From Rhizophagus irregularis (taxonomy: Eukaryota > Glomeromycota > Glomeromycetes > Glomerales > Glomeraceae), in assembly GCF_026210795.1 (NCBI RefSeq), contig NC_089439.1, positions 3,286,001 to 3,350,000 of the forward strand: a DNA stretch of 64,000 nt, read 5' to 3'. The notes beneath the pieces were generated by a model, which searched no databases, had not been told where the DNA came from, and worked only from the letters and a program-made list of their open reading frames with translations. Made by a program: the position numbers and the translations under genes. This document shows positions 22,691-34,971 of the stretch, in pieces (positions within the stretch are counted from its first letter, which is position 1; every line of letters begins with the position of its first letter).

Positions 22691-24240
22691 TTAAATATTT
22701 CAATTGTTAAAAACTTGCGAACAATATGCATGAAGAAGTCTTTAGATAGCAGAATATCAATTCCTTCGAATCTTCTCAACCTGTGAGTTTAAAATGACTG
22801 ATATCCCTAGTCTTTTTCGAAATAAGAGATGAATATATAAAAAAAGATTTTTTTTGTGTATACTGTATGCGTTTTATTAAAGATAGATTATCTCTCTACA
22901 CTTTCATGAAAAGTAAAATTCAGTCAAAGAGAATTTGTGAGGAAATTTGGAAGATAAATGATGTCGGTGAAATGTTTTTATTAACGGGAAGATCTGAATA
23001 ATGAATATATAAAATAATACATAAAAATATATTGTAGATGCCATAAAAATATACTGCAGATGAGATGATTTTTACAAAATAAAAATCAATCAATCAATCA
23101 CTTAAATCATTTAAAGCTATTTTTGGTACAATTCTATTATTAAACGTGGTAGTGAGAAGATAATAAGTATGGCTCACTATTTTTATTTTCACCCCAAAGA
23201 ATGGGATTGATTAATATAATATTTAAAGATCTATAAAATTATTTTTAGTATTATTATTATTACATTCGGACGGCTAGAATAATTATTACTCCTATTACGT
23301 AATGTAAAGGCTCACATAATTTATACTGTATTATTATTTATTTATACGCCTATAAGAGTAATTGAATAGGACAGTACATGCTAATAAGTAAAAGGTATTC
23401 TTTCTTGTACATCAATTGCTAACTGAAGAGAACTAGATATAAATGAATTACTTTAATATTTGAACTTTTTATATTTGTTAATCTTTAAAAAAATTAGAAT
23501 TGAATCGCACTTTTTGTAGTTTCAGAATGTCATGTTGTACGATTTAAATTAGTGTATCAGTCCCTTACCTTTCCAATCAATAAAATGAACTTCCCTGCAT
23601 CAATTATTACTACAAGATGACAATTTAAGGCAGCAATTGACAATAGATGGAGCTTGCGTAATATTGATTCTCATTGTTTTTCAAGATCTAAATTTCTAGA
23701 GCAAATGTTCGATTATTCCTTCCAGGAATTTCTTCTTTCTAAATTCTCAATTACACGTACAGGCTTACGAATCCAATTTTTTGTGTCATATGTTACTTTT
23801 CTTTATAATAAATAATTGCGTTAATATAATTGAACTTAAATTTTATTGTACCTTGTTATTACGTTTGCATGATTACGTTCCTTTACTGTAATATAAAGTT
23901 AATATAAAGTTAATATACGTAATTCGATCAATATAATCATGTTAACCATATATAATACTGTTACCTGTATGCTTTTATATAATGAATCTCTTACAATATG
24001 TCACACATTTGTTTGTTTAACTCTCGGTAAAAATTTACCGAGCGACCTTTCAAAGAAAGCTGACGTTTGCAATTCAATTAGTAAAAAAAATGATGGAAGA
24101 AAGAAATTTGCGTAATCAAAAAAGTTCTAGATTTTTTTTTTTGAAAAAAAAATAACGATCTTAATCTTTACTTAATTTATCCACCTAATAAATAAACAAT
24201 CACATTATAATCGAACAAGTGAAGATTACAATATGTATAT
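22691..24240. other. long spacer in the NmrA-like array, nothing recognised
   Basis: AT-rich. A two-unit tandem repeat of about 22 bases (CATAAAAATATA.TG.AGATG) lies at 23019-23064 and a short (AATC)n run at about 23085-23101. No coding similarity was found on either strand. Confidence 0.5.
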
Positions 24241-24740
24241 ATATTTTTTTGTACACGCATAGAAAATTCTTGAGGGAAAAATGATTGAGAAAATAAGGCC
24301 AAGAAAATTGATTAATAATGTAGAAAAAAAATGAACACGTATAAGAATTTATATATATGGAAAATTTTTTGTACACAAATTACGGAATTAGGGAAATTGA
24401 GCGACAAAATTGAAAATTTAATATAGTCATATGGGAACTATGGGAACGAAAAAAATTTATTAACGCGCACATATATGTACATATTTTTGTACACAAAGAT
24501 ACAAAATGCCGGGCGAAAAATGATTAATAATTAAAAATAAAAAATAAAAAACGGAATTTTTGAAAGAAACGTATATATATGTACATATTTTTGTACACAA
24601 ATTATAGAATTAGGACAAAAAAATATTGATTGATAAAATCAAATCAGGTGAAAATTATTTTGATTAATAATAATAATTGAGCATGGGAACGAAAACTTAA
24701 AAGTTTTTGTGCATTTTTGTAACAAATATGGATATATTTC
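24240..24740. repeat. degenerate ~120 bp tandem repeat upstream of an NmrA-like gene
   Basis: The word TTTTTGTACAC(A) recurs at 24251, 24371, 24489 and 24593, with a decayed form (TTTTTGTAACAAAT) near 24712. It is embedded in similar neighbours (an AT alternation before, and a GAAAAATGATTGA or AATTAGG-like tail after). Spacings are 120, 118, 104 and about 120. The array ends about 150 bases before the start codon of NmrA-like copy 3, so it makes up most of that gene's upstream region. Confidence 0.6.
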
Positions 24741-24886
24741 GGGAGAAACCATTGAGAAAATAAGATTTGGAAAATTAATAATACAAGAAATGGCGTAAAA
24801 TTTTAATTTACGTATCCTATATATATAGGTCGAAATTTTTTGAAAAATGGCAACAACATAACCACTGAAAACAACTTTTTTTAATA

Positions 24887-26251
24887 ATGTCTCAAAAACC
24901 TTTAATCGTCGTAGCCGGAGCTACTGGTAAATACTCTAAATGTGTATTACGTGAACTCACTTTTATACTCACGTTAAACTCATTACAGGTTCTCAAGGCG
25001 GATCCGTTGCCAATGCACTTCTCGATACAGGGCTTTACAGAGTTCGAGCATTAACTCGTAAAACAGATTCGGATAAAGCGAAAGCTTTAGCATCCAAAGG
25101 AGCTGAAGTATTCAAATGCGATTTATCTGTTAAAGAAAATGTTAAAAATGCCTTGAGCGGCGCTGATATTGCTTGGATTGTTACTAATTTCTTGGATCCA
25201 GTAAGTGATATAATATATAGAAATATATATATGTATATATAATGATAAGAGATTTAATAAATTATGTAAACTTCAGTCGATTTCCGGTGAAAATCCTCAA
25301 GAAGAAGAAAGAATTGGTAAAATGATCGCCGATGTCGCTAAAGAAGTAGGACTTAACTGGTTATTCTACAGGTAAATATATTATGCATATATCGAAATTT
25401 GAAATATTTTATATTAAATAAATATATTATATAGTTCCCTTCCTGATACTACTACTGGATCTGGTGGGAAATACTCTAATATTATCGAATTTGACGGTAA
25501 AAATCGCGTAGAACAATACATTAGGAAATTAGGGATTCCAAACGTGACATTTATCTATGTCTGTTTCTACAACCAAAATTTTGCGACTGAAATTGTACCT
25601 TTTATTCCGAATGATAAGGGTGAAATTGAAATTGTTATTCCTTATGTGGAAGAAAATGATAGCATTCTTTTGGTCGATGTTGTAAATGATGCTGGTGTAC
25701 GTGTTTATTAATCTTAATTATTATTATTTTTAAAAAGACAGTTCAATGTTATAAAGATAATTGTTTTTTTTCTTTTAGCCAATTGTTGCGAAAGTTATTG
25801 AGGAAGGACCTGCTAAATGGAACGGTAGAAAAGTTCCCGTTGCCGCCGAAAATGTTACTTTTAAACATATTACTGATGTATTGACCAAAGGTAAATAATA
25901 TAATTATATTTATATATATATTTTAAACAATAATAGTAACTCTTTATTATTAATCTAGTTACTGGAAAAACTCATAAATTGAGAACCATAAACGACGAAG
26001 ATATCGCCAGAGATTTTCCATTCCTTGACATCCCATCATTCAAAGAAATGGTAAATAAACAGATAAATATACGTTAAATTCTTTCTAATTCTTTTATTAA
26101 TAAAATATTTAATTTATAGTTCAAATGGTTTAAAGAATACTATTCCTTTGGACCAGACGAAGAACTTAAAGATATCTCGGTTGCTAAGAAACTACATCCA
26201 AAAATTAAAACATTCGAGCAATATGCAGTTGAAACTTTTGGTAAAGCTTAA
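24887..26251 (+). CDS. NmrA-like NAD(P)-binding protein, copy 3 (intact)
   Basis: Exons 24887-24926, 24989-25200, 25277-25371, 25435-25696, 25779-25890, 25959-26050 and 26120-26251 sum to 945 bases, 314 residues. It starts MSQKPLIVVAGATG then SQGGSVANALLDTG, with Ala and Ser where the other copies have Ser and Ala around the dinucleotide loop. The C-terminal half keeps AKWNGRKVPVAAENV and the array-typical ending KIKTFEQYAVETFGKA. Exon 4 is the longest of the family (262 bases), by whole codons. Its nearest upstream sequence is the 120 bp tandem repeat. Cytosolic or nuclear NAD(P)-sensing is inferred from the family, as for copy 2. Confidence 0.9.
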
Positions 26252-27419
26252 ATTAACAAATGTTGTATCATCAATTATATTATCAATTCTATTGTATTAT
26301 CAATTATTTTGTTATTTAGCCATTTTTATTATCTATTGTATTGTTTATTGTATTATTTGAAATTTAAATAAATTTTTCCAAAGTCGGCCAATAAATTTGC
26401 GAGTGTAAACACAACATGTGACATGTCCATACAATTTCTCAATTCGAAAGATAGGGGCAATCAAACAGTCAAATTTTAATGTATTTTCCGGCTAAATATA
26501 TAATTCACTTGTTAATATATAACTTAATTTCTCAAAAGTTACGTGGCATTTTATTACTAAATAAAGCAAGTATTTTTTATTTAAGAAAGAAAATTTATAT
26601 TCTAAATGACCAATGACATGCTTGGCGAGTTGGCTAGTTTGGTGGCTAAAACAGTTCTTGGCCGTGTCAAAATGACAATCAAATTTGGCTATCAAATTTC
26701 GGCTATTGGGCCTTGGCCGATCAATGGCTTTCTTGGCCACCAGTATATGATAAGTCATAATAATGATTTAAGTTAGCTTGTAATCTGGTTAAAATTTAAA
26801 TTAGAAAATTTCAATCAACTCTTTCATTTATTATTGGTAATATAATCTGTTCTTTTATATATACTGTATATATAACGACCATATTTTTTTATTATATATT
26901 ACAAATGTAATGAATAAATTTATTTGTTCAAATATATGTACAATTAAATTATAGCCAAAAATGTATATTATTTGGTAATTTAGTATTAATTACATTTATT
27001 TAAAATTTTTAGGATATACGTTGCATAAGTTTACTTAAGTCGTAAAAAAAATGTTATCGCGTCAGTTATTTTTTTGAAAAAAATTATTATTATTATTATT
27101 TTCTAGATGATTTTTAAGATTTCGTTATGATACTTTTTTATGATATTTTTTTTTTATATTTTGTCGTATGTATCGATCGTAACCGATGATGATAAGCCCA
27201 CCAGACATTTTAGTAATGTTTCCGGACAATGAAATCCGGCCACCAGAAATTTTTGCCATATATATTCTATTCAACCTTCCTAACCTGAGAAATGATCTGC
27301 GAAAATGACATTACTTAAAGTAAGATCTTACCATAATTAATTCATTTATGATTACTAATATTATTAATTAAAGAATTTAAATACGACATATAACGAAAAT
27401 AATTTATTCTAAAAAAACA
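26252..27419. other. spacer between NmrA-like copies 3 and 4
   Basis: Near 26610-26745 TTGGC(C/T) words recur about nine times on the plus strand, a local composition unlike the rest. An 88-codon minus-strand frame over it (26492-26758) is a by-product of this. Related (T)GGCCACC/CCGGCCACC words recur near 27235. No gene was seen. Confidence 0.4.
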
Positions 27420-28793
27420 ATGTCCCAAAAACCTTTAATTATTGTAAGCGGAGCTACTGGTCAGTGTTCACGACGTTGATTGTATATTACGTAAAATTAG
27501 TGTTTAACCTCAACCCTTCCGAATCAGGTGCTCAAGGTGGATCCGTTGTTAATTCACTTCTTGCTACAGGACTTTACAAAATTCGAGCATTAACTCGTAA
27601 CCCAAATTCCGACAAAGCAAAAGCGTTGGAATCCAAAGGAGCTGAAGTATTTAAATGCGATTTATCTGTTAGGGAAGAAGTTGAGAATGCCTTAAGCGGT
27701 GCTGATATTGCTTGGATTGTTACTAATTTCTTGGATCCTGTAAGTATAATATGTACGTATACATTTAGTATTATTTGGCAATATTAAAATAATGTTATGA
27801 AAATTTAGTCAATCATTGGTAAAGATCCTGGTGAAGAAGAAAGACAAGGTAAAATGATTGCAGATATCGCTAAAGAAAAAGGACTCAACTGGTTAATATA
27901 CAGGTAAATATACTGTATAATTACTACACGTACCTTCGTCAAATTATCCTAAATATAATAATTCTACTAGTTCTCTTCCTGATTCTACTACTGAATCTGG
28001 TGGAAAATATCCCGATGTCACCCATTTTACCGGTAAAAATCATGTAGAACAATACATCAGGAAATTAGGAATTCCAAACGTGACTTTTGCGTATCTCAGT
28101 TTCTATAGCCAAAATATTGGAACTTTTTTCTTACCCCTTATTTCGAATGAAAATGGTGAGATTGATCTTGTTATTCCTTATTTCGAAGAAAATGATCAGC
28201 TTCTTTTGATCGATGTCAGGGATACTGGTGTGCGTATTATTATTTATTTATTTATATTATTTATTTATTGTTAAAAAAGAAGGATCAATCTTAAAAAATT
28301 TTTTTTTCTAGCCAATTATTGCAAAAATAATTGAAGAAGGGCCTACTAAATGGAATGGTAAAAAAGTTCCTATTGCTAGTGAGAATGTTACTATTAAACA
28401 GATTACTGATGTATTGACCAAAGGTAAAACACAAATATTTTTATTAATATTTTAAATTTTTAAAAATTTATAATGATAATTATTTTTCTTAATCTAGTTA
28501 CCGGAAAAACTCATAAAGTAAGAACTCTTAACGATGAAGATATCGCCAAAGATTTTCCAACTTTAAACAACAAATCACTCAAACAAATGGTAAATAAACA
28601 AATAAATATAATGAATTCTTTCTCATTCTTTTTAATAATAAAATATTTGATTTTGTAGTTTAAATATGAAAAAGAATTTGGAGCTATAGGAAAAGATAAT
28701 GAACTTCAAGATATTACTATTGCTAAGAAGCTACATCCAAACATTAAAACCTTCGAGCAATATATACTTGAAACTTATGGAAAATCAGATTAA
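27420..28793 (+). CDS. NmrA-like NAD(P)-binding protein, copy 4 (intact)
   Basis: Exons 27420-27459, 27528-27739, 27809-27903, 27971-28229, 28312-28423, 28498-28589 and 28659-28793 sum to 945 bases, 314 residues. The dinucleotide loop reads SGATGAQGGSVVNSLLATG, followed by RALTRNPNSDKAKALESKG. Exon 4 reads SSLPDSTTESGGKYPDVTHF and is complete exactly where copy 1 has its deletion. It ends ...YILETYGKSD, one codon longer than copies 2, 3 and 5. Intron 4 opens with GTGCGT rather than the GTACGT of copies 1, 3 and 5. Copies 4 and 5 share VVNSLLATG and NPNSDKAKAL at the nucleotide level, suggesting recent common origin. Confidence 0.9.
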
Positions 28794-29675
28794 ATGTAAA
28801 ATTTGCTGCGCTATTTTGCAAATCAACGAATAAACTGACTTTTTTTTTTTGTTATAATGATGCTTAAGAAAAAATTGGAAAAAAATTTTATAATTAATAA
28901 TCAATAATATCATCCATTACAAATACTCTTTTTATACGTAATGATGATGAAAGGTCTGGCGTTTATTATACAAAAAATAAGCATTTCTTATCTGAGATAC
29001 TATTGCGTCATATGTTACACCAATCATATTATTGAAAAAATAATGATAATTATTGAAATGGATAATGATAATTATTGAAATGATAATGGCATAGCTAACA
29101 AACAAATAATAAAGTGCTCTAATTATTATTTCGGCCCAAAAAAGATTTTTCGGCAAATAAACCTTAAAAAAAAGATCAATAGACAATTCAATCGGGTTCA
29201 TTTTTAATTGGTTATAATTCATCAAATTTTGCCATAATTCATCAAATTTGCACAATTCGTGCATTTTATGCTGTCATGCTAACTGTCAATGGAAAAATTT
29301 TTTACTATATATTATATCTAGATCTTTTATTTATCTCGAAAATATAACGACAAGTTTAAAGAATTGCGTGCTTATAATGATGACTAATAATTTTAGGATC
29401 TACATTTATTCTTATTATTCTAAAATAAGTTATTTAATTTTGTAAGTATAAATACTAAAAAAGTTTAAATATTTGGTTAATTTGGTTAATCCTTTTCTAA
29501 TATTTTTCGATTAATAATAATAATAACAAGTTCAGTCTAATAATGTTTAGAAGAATTAAATTGATTAATAATATAAGAAAAATTACTTATAAATATAGGA
29601 CGGAAGAAATTGATTAAAAAGTGCAAAATAAATTAAAAGTAAAAATAAAAGTACAAAATATTCTATTTCTTAACA
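28794..29675. other. spacer between NmrA-like copies 4 and 5
   Basis: AT-rich. A doubled segment near 29035-29085 (TAATGATAATTATTGAAATG repeated) is the only local structure. A 110-codon minus-strand frame here (28932-29264) has no family match and low-complexity composition. Confidence 0.5.
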
Positions 29676-31088
29676 ATGTCTCAAAAACCTTTAGTCGTTG
29701 TTAGCGGAGCTACTGGTAAATCGTCAATCGTAAATAAATCATATGGTTTAACGTTTTCAATCGCTAACTTGCTAACCCTTCCAAAAATTAGGTGCTCAGG
29801 GTGGATCCGTTGTTAATTCACTTCTTGCTACAGGACATTACAAAATTCGAGCATTAACTCGTAACCCAAATTCCGATAAAGCAAAAGCATTAAAAGCTAA
29901 AGGAGTTGATGAAATAGTTAAATGTGATTTCTCTTCTAACAAGGAGGAAATTATTAACGCTTTAAGCGGTGCTGATATTGCTTGGATTGTTACTAATTTC
30001 TGGGATCCAGTAAGTCATTTAATTTGTTATTAGTCATTATCATAAGAAAATTAATTTTAATAATTTTACGTAAATTTAGACAATCGTTGGTGCAAAACCT
30101 GATGAAGAAGAAAGACAAGGTAAATTGATTGCCGATGCCGCTAAAGAAGTAGGACTTAACTGGTTAATCTACAGGTAAATATAATGTATAAATTCTACAT
30201 GCACTTTTTATTTCAATATCGAAATTTACACATAAATATTATTACATACATAGTTCTCTTCCTGACACTATCATTGAATCTGACGGAAAATATCCCGATA
30301 TTGTTCACTTTCATGGTAAAAATCGAGTGGAACGATACATCAGATCATTAGGAATTCCAAATACAACATTTGTCTATCTCAGTTACTACTACCAAAACAT
30401 AGGAGTTTTCTCACCTATTATCGAGAAGGATAATGAAGCTGTACTTGTTTTTCCTTATATAACAGAGAATGATACAATTCCTATGATCGATGTCGATAGT
30501 GACACAGGTGTACGTGTTTATTTATAATATTTATAATGAGTTGAATGAGTTGTTTAAAAAAGATTCTTTGGGGTTAAAAAAATATTTTTTTTTCTCCTAG
30601 CCGATTGTTGCAAAAATTATTGAGGAAGGGCCAGCTAAATGGAACGGTAAAAAAGTTCCTGTTGCCGCCGATAATGTTTCTTTAAAATATGTGGTTGATG
30701 TATTAACCAAAGGTAAATACAAATTATTATATAATACTGTAAATTTATTTAAAGGAAAATTGGCAAACTCAATTATTTTTATTCTTAATTTAGTTACGGG
30801 AAAAACTCATAAATTAAGAACTTTGACCGATGATGATGTAAAAGAATTTCCAGGCATTGACAATGATGAATTAAAACAAATGGTAAATAAAATAATAAAT
30901 GGTATAATAAAATTTCTTTCTCATTCTTTTATTAATAGAACATTTTCTTTTATTAGCATAAATGGTTTTTAGAATACGGACTATTTGGAAAAGATGATGA
31001 AGTTAAAGATATTTCTATAGCTAAGAAATTACACCCAAAAATTAGATCCTTTGAGCAATATGCACTTGAAAAATACTCAAAGGCTTAG
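29676..31088 (+). CDS. NmrA-like NAD(P)-binding protein, copy 5 (intact)
   Basis: Exons 29676-29715, 29792-30009, 30080-30174, 30254-30509, 30601-30712, 30794-30882 and 30957-31088 sum to 942 bases, 313 residues. Exon 2 is two codons longer than in the other copies (an insertion around KAKGVDEIVKCDFSSNKEE) and exon 6 one codon shorter, both in frame, as expected under selection for an open frame. The Rossmann loop SGATGAQGGSVVNSLLATG is kept. Exon 7 starts HKWFLEYG instead of the usual FKxxKE, and the end is ARYS-like (ALEKYSKA). It is the last member of the array; next downstream is 1.1 kb of empty sequence, then a BTB gene on the other strand. Confidence 0.9.
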
Positions 31089-32202
31089 GGTAGAAATCAT
31101 TATATATTGTTACTATCTCTTGTATTGTATATCTCTTGTATTATTCTTTCTTAAGAAATCTAAATAAAATCAATGATCGATATATTATAATATCTCTCAT
31201 CTCGCTTGAATTTCACCTAAGTGTTTACAACTTTTATTTATCGATGACTATGAGCGTTTTTTTTTATATTGTACTAGTCCCCATCAATAATTCAAAATTT
31301 GTACGTGCCAGAGTGCTGTTAAACAATAAAAACATTTAGCACATTATTCAATATAAACGAATCCTTACAATAATACAATCAATAATTAAATAAAGGATAA
31401 AGAAATTACCAATCATTATGAAAATTCCTTCGTTCTAAAAATGCTATAATAATTTAGGAAAAATGAATCTTTATTAATGATTTACACCTTGATCAAAATT
31501 CTTAACCTTGAATAAATCACAAAAAGAATTATTTTAACCGAACGCACCTCATGAACAAATTCTTTAATAGTAATGCTATAAAAATTAAAGAAGATTTTAA
31601 CGCTAAATACTGTAGAATTCCCGAAATATGCAGTAAATTCCAGATTCAATCAAATTAATCCGATTGGAATTGGTGCTATAAGAAGATATTACTGTGAAAA
31701 AGTTCTCTAAATTATTTATGAAAGCACAATTAAAGTTCGCTCATTCAAGATTCTAAGTGAACATATAATAAAAAATAATTTGATGAGTATAATCAGTTGA
31801 GTTTGTACAAAATGATAATTAAAATAATTAATTAAATTAGTCTAAATTATAAAAATTATAAAATGACTCATCAAAACTTTAAAGTATTTTCACGAATTTA
31901 AGTAAACAACAAATACCTAAAAATTCTAGTAAATATAAATTTAAAGATAAATATTTTTGTATTGTACAGTGGAAAAAGATTTTAAGAATTGAAACTAATT
32001 AAGTGATACTTACGATTATATATTTATAACGTGTGCTGAACAACTGAACGTGAATATCATTTATTATTGGTTTGGTGGAACAGTTTTATGTTGAAATATT
32101 TTAATTTCATGATTAGGTGTTAAATCATAAATCATAATAATTTTATTTAAAAAAGTTCATTACATTTAAAATTGTTAAATACATGCATATTACTGCATAT
32201 TA
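31089..32202. other. intergenic, nothing recognised
   Basis: AT-rich, lying between two genes that converge (NmrA-like copy 5 on + and a BTB gene on -), so it should hold both 3' ends. No RNA gene or repeat was recognised. Confidence 0.5.
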
Positions 32203-34092
32203 CTATAATATAATGATCTCGCCAAAACTATCATCGCTTTTATCATCACTACCTATATTTAATATACTACCATCTCTCTCATTAGAAACATTCGATTCAT
32301 TGGCAGCACTTTTCATTTCACCTTTCACTTCGCCTCCACTAACACTTTCACTTTCTTCTAAAATTTCTTCTTCAAAATTTTCTTTACTTTTCCCATTGGA
32401 ATAAATTACTTGAAATACTTCATAGTCTTCCATAACAAAAGTACCAGCATAGGTAATAGGTAAGATTCGTTTTCCGTAATATTGTTGAGTACAACTACCA
32501 CTAAACCACCAAAGATCATGACCAAAACCAAGATTATTATATTTGCAAGACATATCACGAATAGCGTATTGAGAATTTTGTACTCTACTTAGAATGTATT
32601 CGTTAGAGTCACATATAAGTGGATTTGTGAATGAGAATATAAATGAATCATTCGTTTGTTTATATGTATCCGATGAACTCCAATCTAAAGGATTGTATCC
32701 TCCAATCACAATAGAAGTATCACCACTTGTAATAGTAGTATTATTAATGATATTACTAGTACTAAATCTCCTAACCTTAAAGTTATCACTTTTATTATTT
32801 TTCAAATTTTCAGAAACATCTCCAATAGTATGTCTTTTATTAATAATATGATTACTATTATCATTTGATTCATCTCCATCATCATGATTATTTTCAAGTA
32901 TTTTAATCAATACTAGAGTAGGACCCTTGTTATCACATAACTTATGAAATGTTTTTACGTCCATACCATCTTTGCTCCCTCTCAATAATAATTTAAACTC
33001 AACTACATCCTTCTTCTTTATCTCGCTCTTAGAACCTTTATTCATCCACGATCTCAATATACCAGCATGCCTTGCTGAAATGTATAAAGAATCAATCTTA
33101 TATTTTGGAACACGTAATGATAAATTAAAATTACTATCACATGATGGTAATTCTGAATTTGGTATCATGTGAAATTTAATTAATTGAGATTTAAGTTGTT
33201 TGGGTAAAATCTTCTTGAATGGCCATACAAATTCATATAATTGATCGCCAGGTATTTGAAAAAATCTGATAAAAGGAAGAAAATCTTTTAATATATTTTC
33301 CAGTTCAATAAAATCTTTTTTCGTCCATGAAGAAGCATCAGAAATATCAGTACAGGAATTAAGTAAAGGGTATTGATTAATCGCCCAATGTAATAAATAA
33401 TTCCATATATCAATTTCATCTAAACATAAATTATCTCGTTTAATTATCGTTAACAGTGAAAGTTTTTCCAATCTTGTAAAAGATGGAGTATTGAATAATA
33501 ATGAAGGAATCTCGCAAATTAATTCACTACAATGATTGGCTAGTAATGAAAATGTTGTGGAGTGAGTGACAATGTGAAATACGTGAATAATATTCTCGTG
33601 TAACCATGATTGTTCGTTGGCTATGATGTGTAGTTGAATATATTTCACTAAATCTAAAAGAGACAATTCGCCGGCCGCTAATAACAATGGTACATACATA
33701 TCTTGCATATCTGGTTCCTTTAAATTACAAGTCCCGGTATAAATATATCTTTTTTTTTTTGGATAGAGATGATTTAATACAAATCTTTAGATGAGGCGTA
33801 TACTGTACTACTATGCATACGATACTTACTTGAGTATTAATCGAAATACATCTGGATAAATGTTTGGTTTTTTTAATAAAAAGAATTCACCATCTTTTTT
33901 TACTTCATCATTCTTATTAGAAAGTACGTTTTGAAAATATTTGGATCTTGAACGAAGTATTACTGAATGTGCCTTGAAAGTTTCTGTTTCGATACCTTCA
34001 TCTTCTCCACCGACCGTAATACAAACATTATAATCATCAGATTCATAATATAATTTACAAATATCTCTTAATAATCCTTTCGTTAAATCCAT
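32203..34092 (-). CDS. BTB-BACK-TLDc protein with inserted linker and acidic tail
   Basis: Exon 1 is 34092-33830 and exon 2 is 33748-32203, joined by a GTAAGT..AAG intron that splits a Lys codon: 602 residues, about 150 longer than the copy at 3060. BTB (about 1-105; SVILRSRSKYFQNVLSN) and BACK (about 110-260; EIDIWNYLLHWA) come first, then a linker. TLDc starts at LLLRGSKDGMD (about 341) but is split by a 60-residue Asn/Asp/Ser-rich insert (about 373-432) before IGGYNPLDWSSSD. The insert carries RRFSTS (from 414), a possible basophilic-kinase site. After VMEDYEVFQVIYS comes a 65-residue acidic, Ser-rich tail. The intron and domain order match 3060-4498, to which it is closer in sequence than to the 37-46 kb copies. 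The role as a cullin-3 adaptor is inferred from the family. Confidence 0.9.
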
Positions 34093-34971
34093 TATAATTT
34101 GAGAAAAAAAATTGATTAAATATAATCAAGAAAGAAAGAAAGAAATGAAATGTGAGAAATATTCAAATGAAAAACCAAATTTATATACCATATATCATAT
34201 GATTTGATTAACTGGTTTACTAACAAGTTTCTTTTTTAGTTGTAAATTGTATTCAAATCAAGAATATTTTATGCAGGTTTTATAATCATGTGTTTCATGC
34301 GTAAATAATGGCTATGACGCCCAAAAGCATTTAATATGCGTAATATTAAATGATTTTAAATGATTTTGACATTTTATTAAAAAAAATCAAGATTTATAAC
34401 ATGCGATCAATAACACATGACAACTATCAAAAAGCCTTTTTTAAAAATTTATAAATTAGTATTAATTTAAAAAATTTCCTCCTTTAGAATTATTAATTTT
34501 GATGTACTTGCACTACGAATCTACAATACTACATTTTTCTAATACTTTTTTGACTTAGTTTAACGGCAAATGGAAATTTCTTTTTCCCCAAAATTTTGTT
34601 CCATTGATTTAAGTAATTAGGCTGAGAAAAAATAAACATCAGCTTCAACCCACGCACTTTCTAAGAGCTTAATAGTTATATTAGTTACGTCATTAATAAT
34701 AAACTTTAATTCTCTTTAAAGTCAATTTCTTTGTAAAAAAGTCGAAATTGTTTATTTTAAAACCGTACAACAAACAAATCGAAAAAGAATTGATTGTCCA
34801 TAGTTCATGCTATTATAATTTTACTGTTTAGTGTAAATCAATAAAATTTGTACTCGGGATCTTTTTTTTTTTATTTAAATAAACGCCAAATTTTTCATTT
34901 CTATTTTCGGTTTTTTTTTCTTCTCTCGAAAAAAAAAAAAATAATAAAAAATAATTTCTCTCTTCGTAACC
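34093..34971. other. divergent intergenic region between the BTB and F-box genes
   Basis: The two flanking genes point away from each other, so both promoters should lie here. There is a (GAAA)n run near 34128-34147 next to the BTB gene's start. A T-run/A-run pair lies just upstream of the F-box start (34862-34950). No defined factor site was recognised. Confidence 0.4.

Noticed and set aside
28932-29264. 110-codon minus-strand frame
   Set aside because: Low-complexity Ile/Tyr/Asn-rich composition typical of chance frames here and no homology; the NmrA-like neighbours are on the other strand.
32203-33172. Plus-strand frames at 32183-32404, 32594-32851 and 32972-33172
   Set aside because: Antisense shadows of the BTB-BACK-TLDc gene on the minus strand.
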